Shown: positions 4,517 through 5,968 of the stretch, in pieces
Layout of the letters: each line of letters opens with the position of its first letter
How positions within the stretch are numbered: the first letter of the stretch is position 1
Assembly (NCBI GenBank): GCA_007119305.1
Contig: SKPY01000105.1
Coordinates: 1 to 5,968 of the forward strand
Source of the DNA: Nitriliruptorales bacterium
Lineage (GTDB): Bacteria > Actinomycetota > Nitriliruptoria > Euzebyales > Egibacteraceae
Direction: 5' to 3'
Length of the DNA stretch: 5,968 nucleotides
Notes under the pieces: model-generated
What the model was told of the DNA's origin: nothing
The model's input: only the letters and a program-made list of their open reading frames with translations
The model's database searches: none
Program-made: the position numbers and the translations under genes

Positions 4517-5968
4517 CTACTCCCGGCGCAACCGACCGAACAGGCCGCGGCGCTTGTCGCGGTCGTCCTTGTCGTCCTTGTCGCGCTCGTCGTCGCGTGA
4601 CGGCGGCGGGGTGCGCGGGGGTGGCGCGGGGCGCGGCGGCTCGTCGGCGCCCGGGTCGGGCTCGTCGAGCGCGGCGAACTCCCGCAGCAGCTCGTTGCGG
4701 TTCACGGTCGGGCGGGGCCGCGGCTCCTCGGCCTCGTCGCCCGGGGCCGCTTCACCGGATCGGCCCGGGGCGTCGCCAGCGTCGGGGGCCTTGTCGTCGG
4801 GCGGCCCTGTGTCGGGAGGCGGTTCGGAGGTGGGCGGGTCCGCCGGCGCGCCCGCGTCGTCGAAGCCCAGCTCGCCGAACAGGTGCGAGGCGCTGACCGG
4901 GTCGTAGTGCTCCTCGGTCGGCGCGGGACGGCTGGCGCTGTCGTCGTCGGCGTGCTCGTGCTCGGCCGCGGGGTGGGCGGGCTCGTGTCCCGCGTGCTCG
5001 GCCGCGGGGTGGGCGGGCTCGTCTTGGGCGCGCTCCTCACCGGCGTGCTCGGGCTCGTCGTCAGGGCGGTCAGGGCGTTCGTGCGCAGGGCCGGTGGGCC
5101 CGCCGTACGTGGGCGCGCTCCCGTATGGCTGTTCCCCAGGGGCTGACCCCTCGTCGTGGGCGGGGTGCGCGGGCCAGGCGTCGGGCTGCGCCTCGTCGGC
5201 TGCGTCCTCGTCGTGGGCGGGGTGCGCGGGCCAGGCGTCGGGCGGCTCGTCGTAGCGGAGGCCCTCGTCGTGGTCGGGCTGGTCGGCGAGCGTCTCGGCT
5301 GCCGGATCGGTGAAGGCCTGCTCGGCCCCGGCCTCGGGCATCTCGCCGTCGCCGCCCTCGACGTCCTCGTCGCCGTCGTCGACGAGGCTCACGACCCCCG
5401 CGGTGAGCAGCCCGAAGATGATCCGGCCGGCCTCGAACTCGCTGTAACCAGACGCCTCCGCGATCTCGGCGATGCTGGACTGCCCGTCGATGCGGGTGAG
5501 CATCGCCCACTCGTCTGGGGTCAGCGCGAGCTCGGCGGCATCGCCGGCGGGCACGAAGTCCACGATCGCGTCGAGCGAGCCGATGCGTGCCTGGATGACC
5601 TCCCACTCCTCCAGCCGCCGTGAGCCCTCCATCAGCAGGTTCTCGACGCTCATGTCCAGCGGGACGTCCTCGGGGACCTCCTCGCCGTCGGCGAACAGCC
5701 ACGTGCCCGTCTGCCAGCCCATGGCGACCGCGACCGAGTCGGTGCTCTGCTCGCGCACGAAGGCGCGCATGGTCTCGCGGTCGATGAGGCCCTGTTCGAT
5801 GAGGAGCTCGCCGATCCGGCGGGCCTCGAGCAGCGACTGCTGGTGCTCGAGCGTGGCGGCCAGCTCGGCCTCGCTGATGTGCCCGGCGCCGACGAGGCGG
5901 TCGCCGAGCCGCGCACGCGCTCCCGGGGCGGTGGCGGTGTAGACGAGCCCGTTGCGGAAGTACACGCG
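4517..5968 (-). CDS. DUF4388 (PatA-N-like) protein with winged-helix-like domain and long acidic tail, N-terminus outside window
   Basis: The open frame runs off the right edge; counting from the GTG codon at 5963-5965 gives 482 visible residues. The first residues, YFRNGLVYTA, match the strand of DUF4388 that reads VYFRNGxVxxA, so only a few dozen residues are probably missing. Two similar helical motifs follow, LGDRLVGAGHISEAEL (20-35) and IGELLIEQGLIDRETM (51-66), then TGTWLFADGEEVPEDVPLD. Residues about 147-197 (LTPDEWAMLTRIDG, then SIAEIAEASGYSEFEAGRII and LLTAGVVSL) look like the winged-helix module that often follows DUF4388. From 198 the chain is acidic, rich in Pro, Ala, His and Asp, and contains internal repeats. 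Two less disordered islands stand out: SHLFGELGFDD (360-370) and TVNRNELLREFAAL (420-433). The C-terminus is a charged KDDKDDRDK stretch and a basic RRGLFGRLRR. DUF4388 proteins are linked to signalling and polarity-type systems in bacteria, but no precise function is established here. Confidence 0.9.
   Translation of the reverse strand, partial: RVYFRNGLVYTATAPGARARLGDRLVGAGHISEAELAATLEHQQSLLEARRIGELLIEQGLIDRETMRAFVREQSTDSVAVAMGWQTGTWLFADGEEVPEDVPLDMSVENLLMEGSRRLEEWEVIQARIGSLDAIVDFVPAGDAAELALTPDEWAMLTRIDGQSSIAEIAEASGYSEFEAGRIIFGLLTAGVVSLVDDGDEDVEGGDGEMPEAGAEQAFTDPAAETLADQPDHDEGLRYDEPPDAWPAHPAHDEDAADEAQPDAWPAHPAHDEGSAPGEQPYGSAPTYGGPTGPAHERPDRPDDEPEHAGEERAQDEPAHPAAEHAGHEPAHPAAEHEHADDDSASRPAPTEEHYDPVSASHLFGELGFDDAGAPADPPTSEPPPDTGPPDDKAPDAGDAPGRSGEAAPGDEAEEPRPRPTVNRNELLREFAALDEPDPGADEPPRPAPPPRTPPPSRDDERDKDDKDDRDKRRGLFGRLRRE
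4958..5022 (-). repeat. 29-bp direct repeat pair in the DUF4388 protein tail
   Basis: The sequence beginning GTGCTCGGCCGCGGGG (+ strand) occurs identically at 4958-4986 and 4994-5022. The period is 36 bp, so on the coding strand it gives EPAHPAAEH twice, 12 residues apart (316-324 and 328-336). The reading frame is preserved. Confidence 0.9.
5150..5243 (-). repeat. 37-bp direct repeat pair in the DUF4388 protein tail
   Basis: Two identical copies lie at 5150-5186 and 5207-5243, 57 bp (19 codons) apart. On the coding strand they give PDAWPAHPAHDE at residues 242-253 and 261-272. Identity at synonymous positions points to recent duplication rather than old protein-level repetition. The motif PAHP also occurs in the neighbouring 29-bp repeat, so the tail seems to have grown by repeated local duplication. 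Confidence 0.92.

Noticed and set aside
4182..4907. 241-codon open frame on the + strand over the two right-hand genes
   Set aside because: It is Ser/Gly/Arg-rich shadow sequence opposite the disordered tail and the membrane protein.

Overview
This 6 kb window is very GC-rich bacterial DNA with G/C-rich third codon positions, GTG starts and tightly packed genes. The gene types (FadE-like acyl-CoA dehydrogenases, a family I pyrophosphatase, a cytoplasmic S9 peptidase and a DUF4388 protein with a long acidic tail) suggest a high-GC actinobacterium, possibly a deep-branching lineage. That placement is inference; no rRNA or tRNA is present to confirm it.

Left block, + strand, 1-3956: four genes with junctions of +4 bp, a GTGA overlap and +12 bp, so they probably share one transcript. 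They are the C-terminal end of an acyl-CoA dehydrogenase (cut by the left edge), inorganic pyrophosphatase (ppa), a second complete acyl-CoA dehydrogenase, and an S9/prolyl-oligopeptidase-family serine peptidase. The theme is acyl-CoA oxidation. Pyrophosphatase could pull acyl-CoA ligation forward by removing the PPi made by acyl-CoA synthetases, and the peptidase may be a passenger gene.

Right block, - strand, 3995-5968: the 3' part of a gene for a DUF4388 + winged-helix-like protein with a long acidic, His/Pro/Ala-rich tail (its N-terminus lies beyond the right edge). It is followed 9 bp later by a small protein with two membrane segments and a possible bacterial PH-like domain. The two blocks converge on a 38-bp gap.

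The most interesting points are: (1) the two acyl-CoA dehydrogenases have lost different active-site elements in a roughly complementary way, which suggests a heteromeric enzyme; (2) three in-frame 36-bp tandem repeats form the N-terminus of the S9 peptidase; and (3) the DUF4388 protein has an internally repeated disordered tail with short conserved-looking islands and is paired with a membrane protein. I see no RNA gene, CRISPR array, insertion sequence or clear promoter. No gap between genes exceeds 40 bp. I do not see convincing evidence for a wholly new system.
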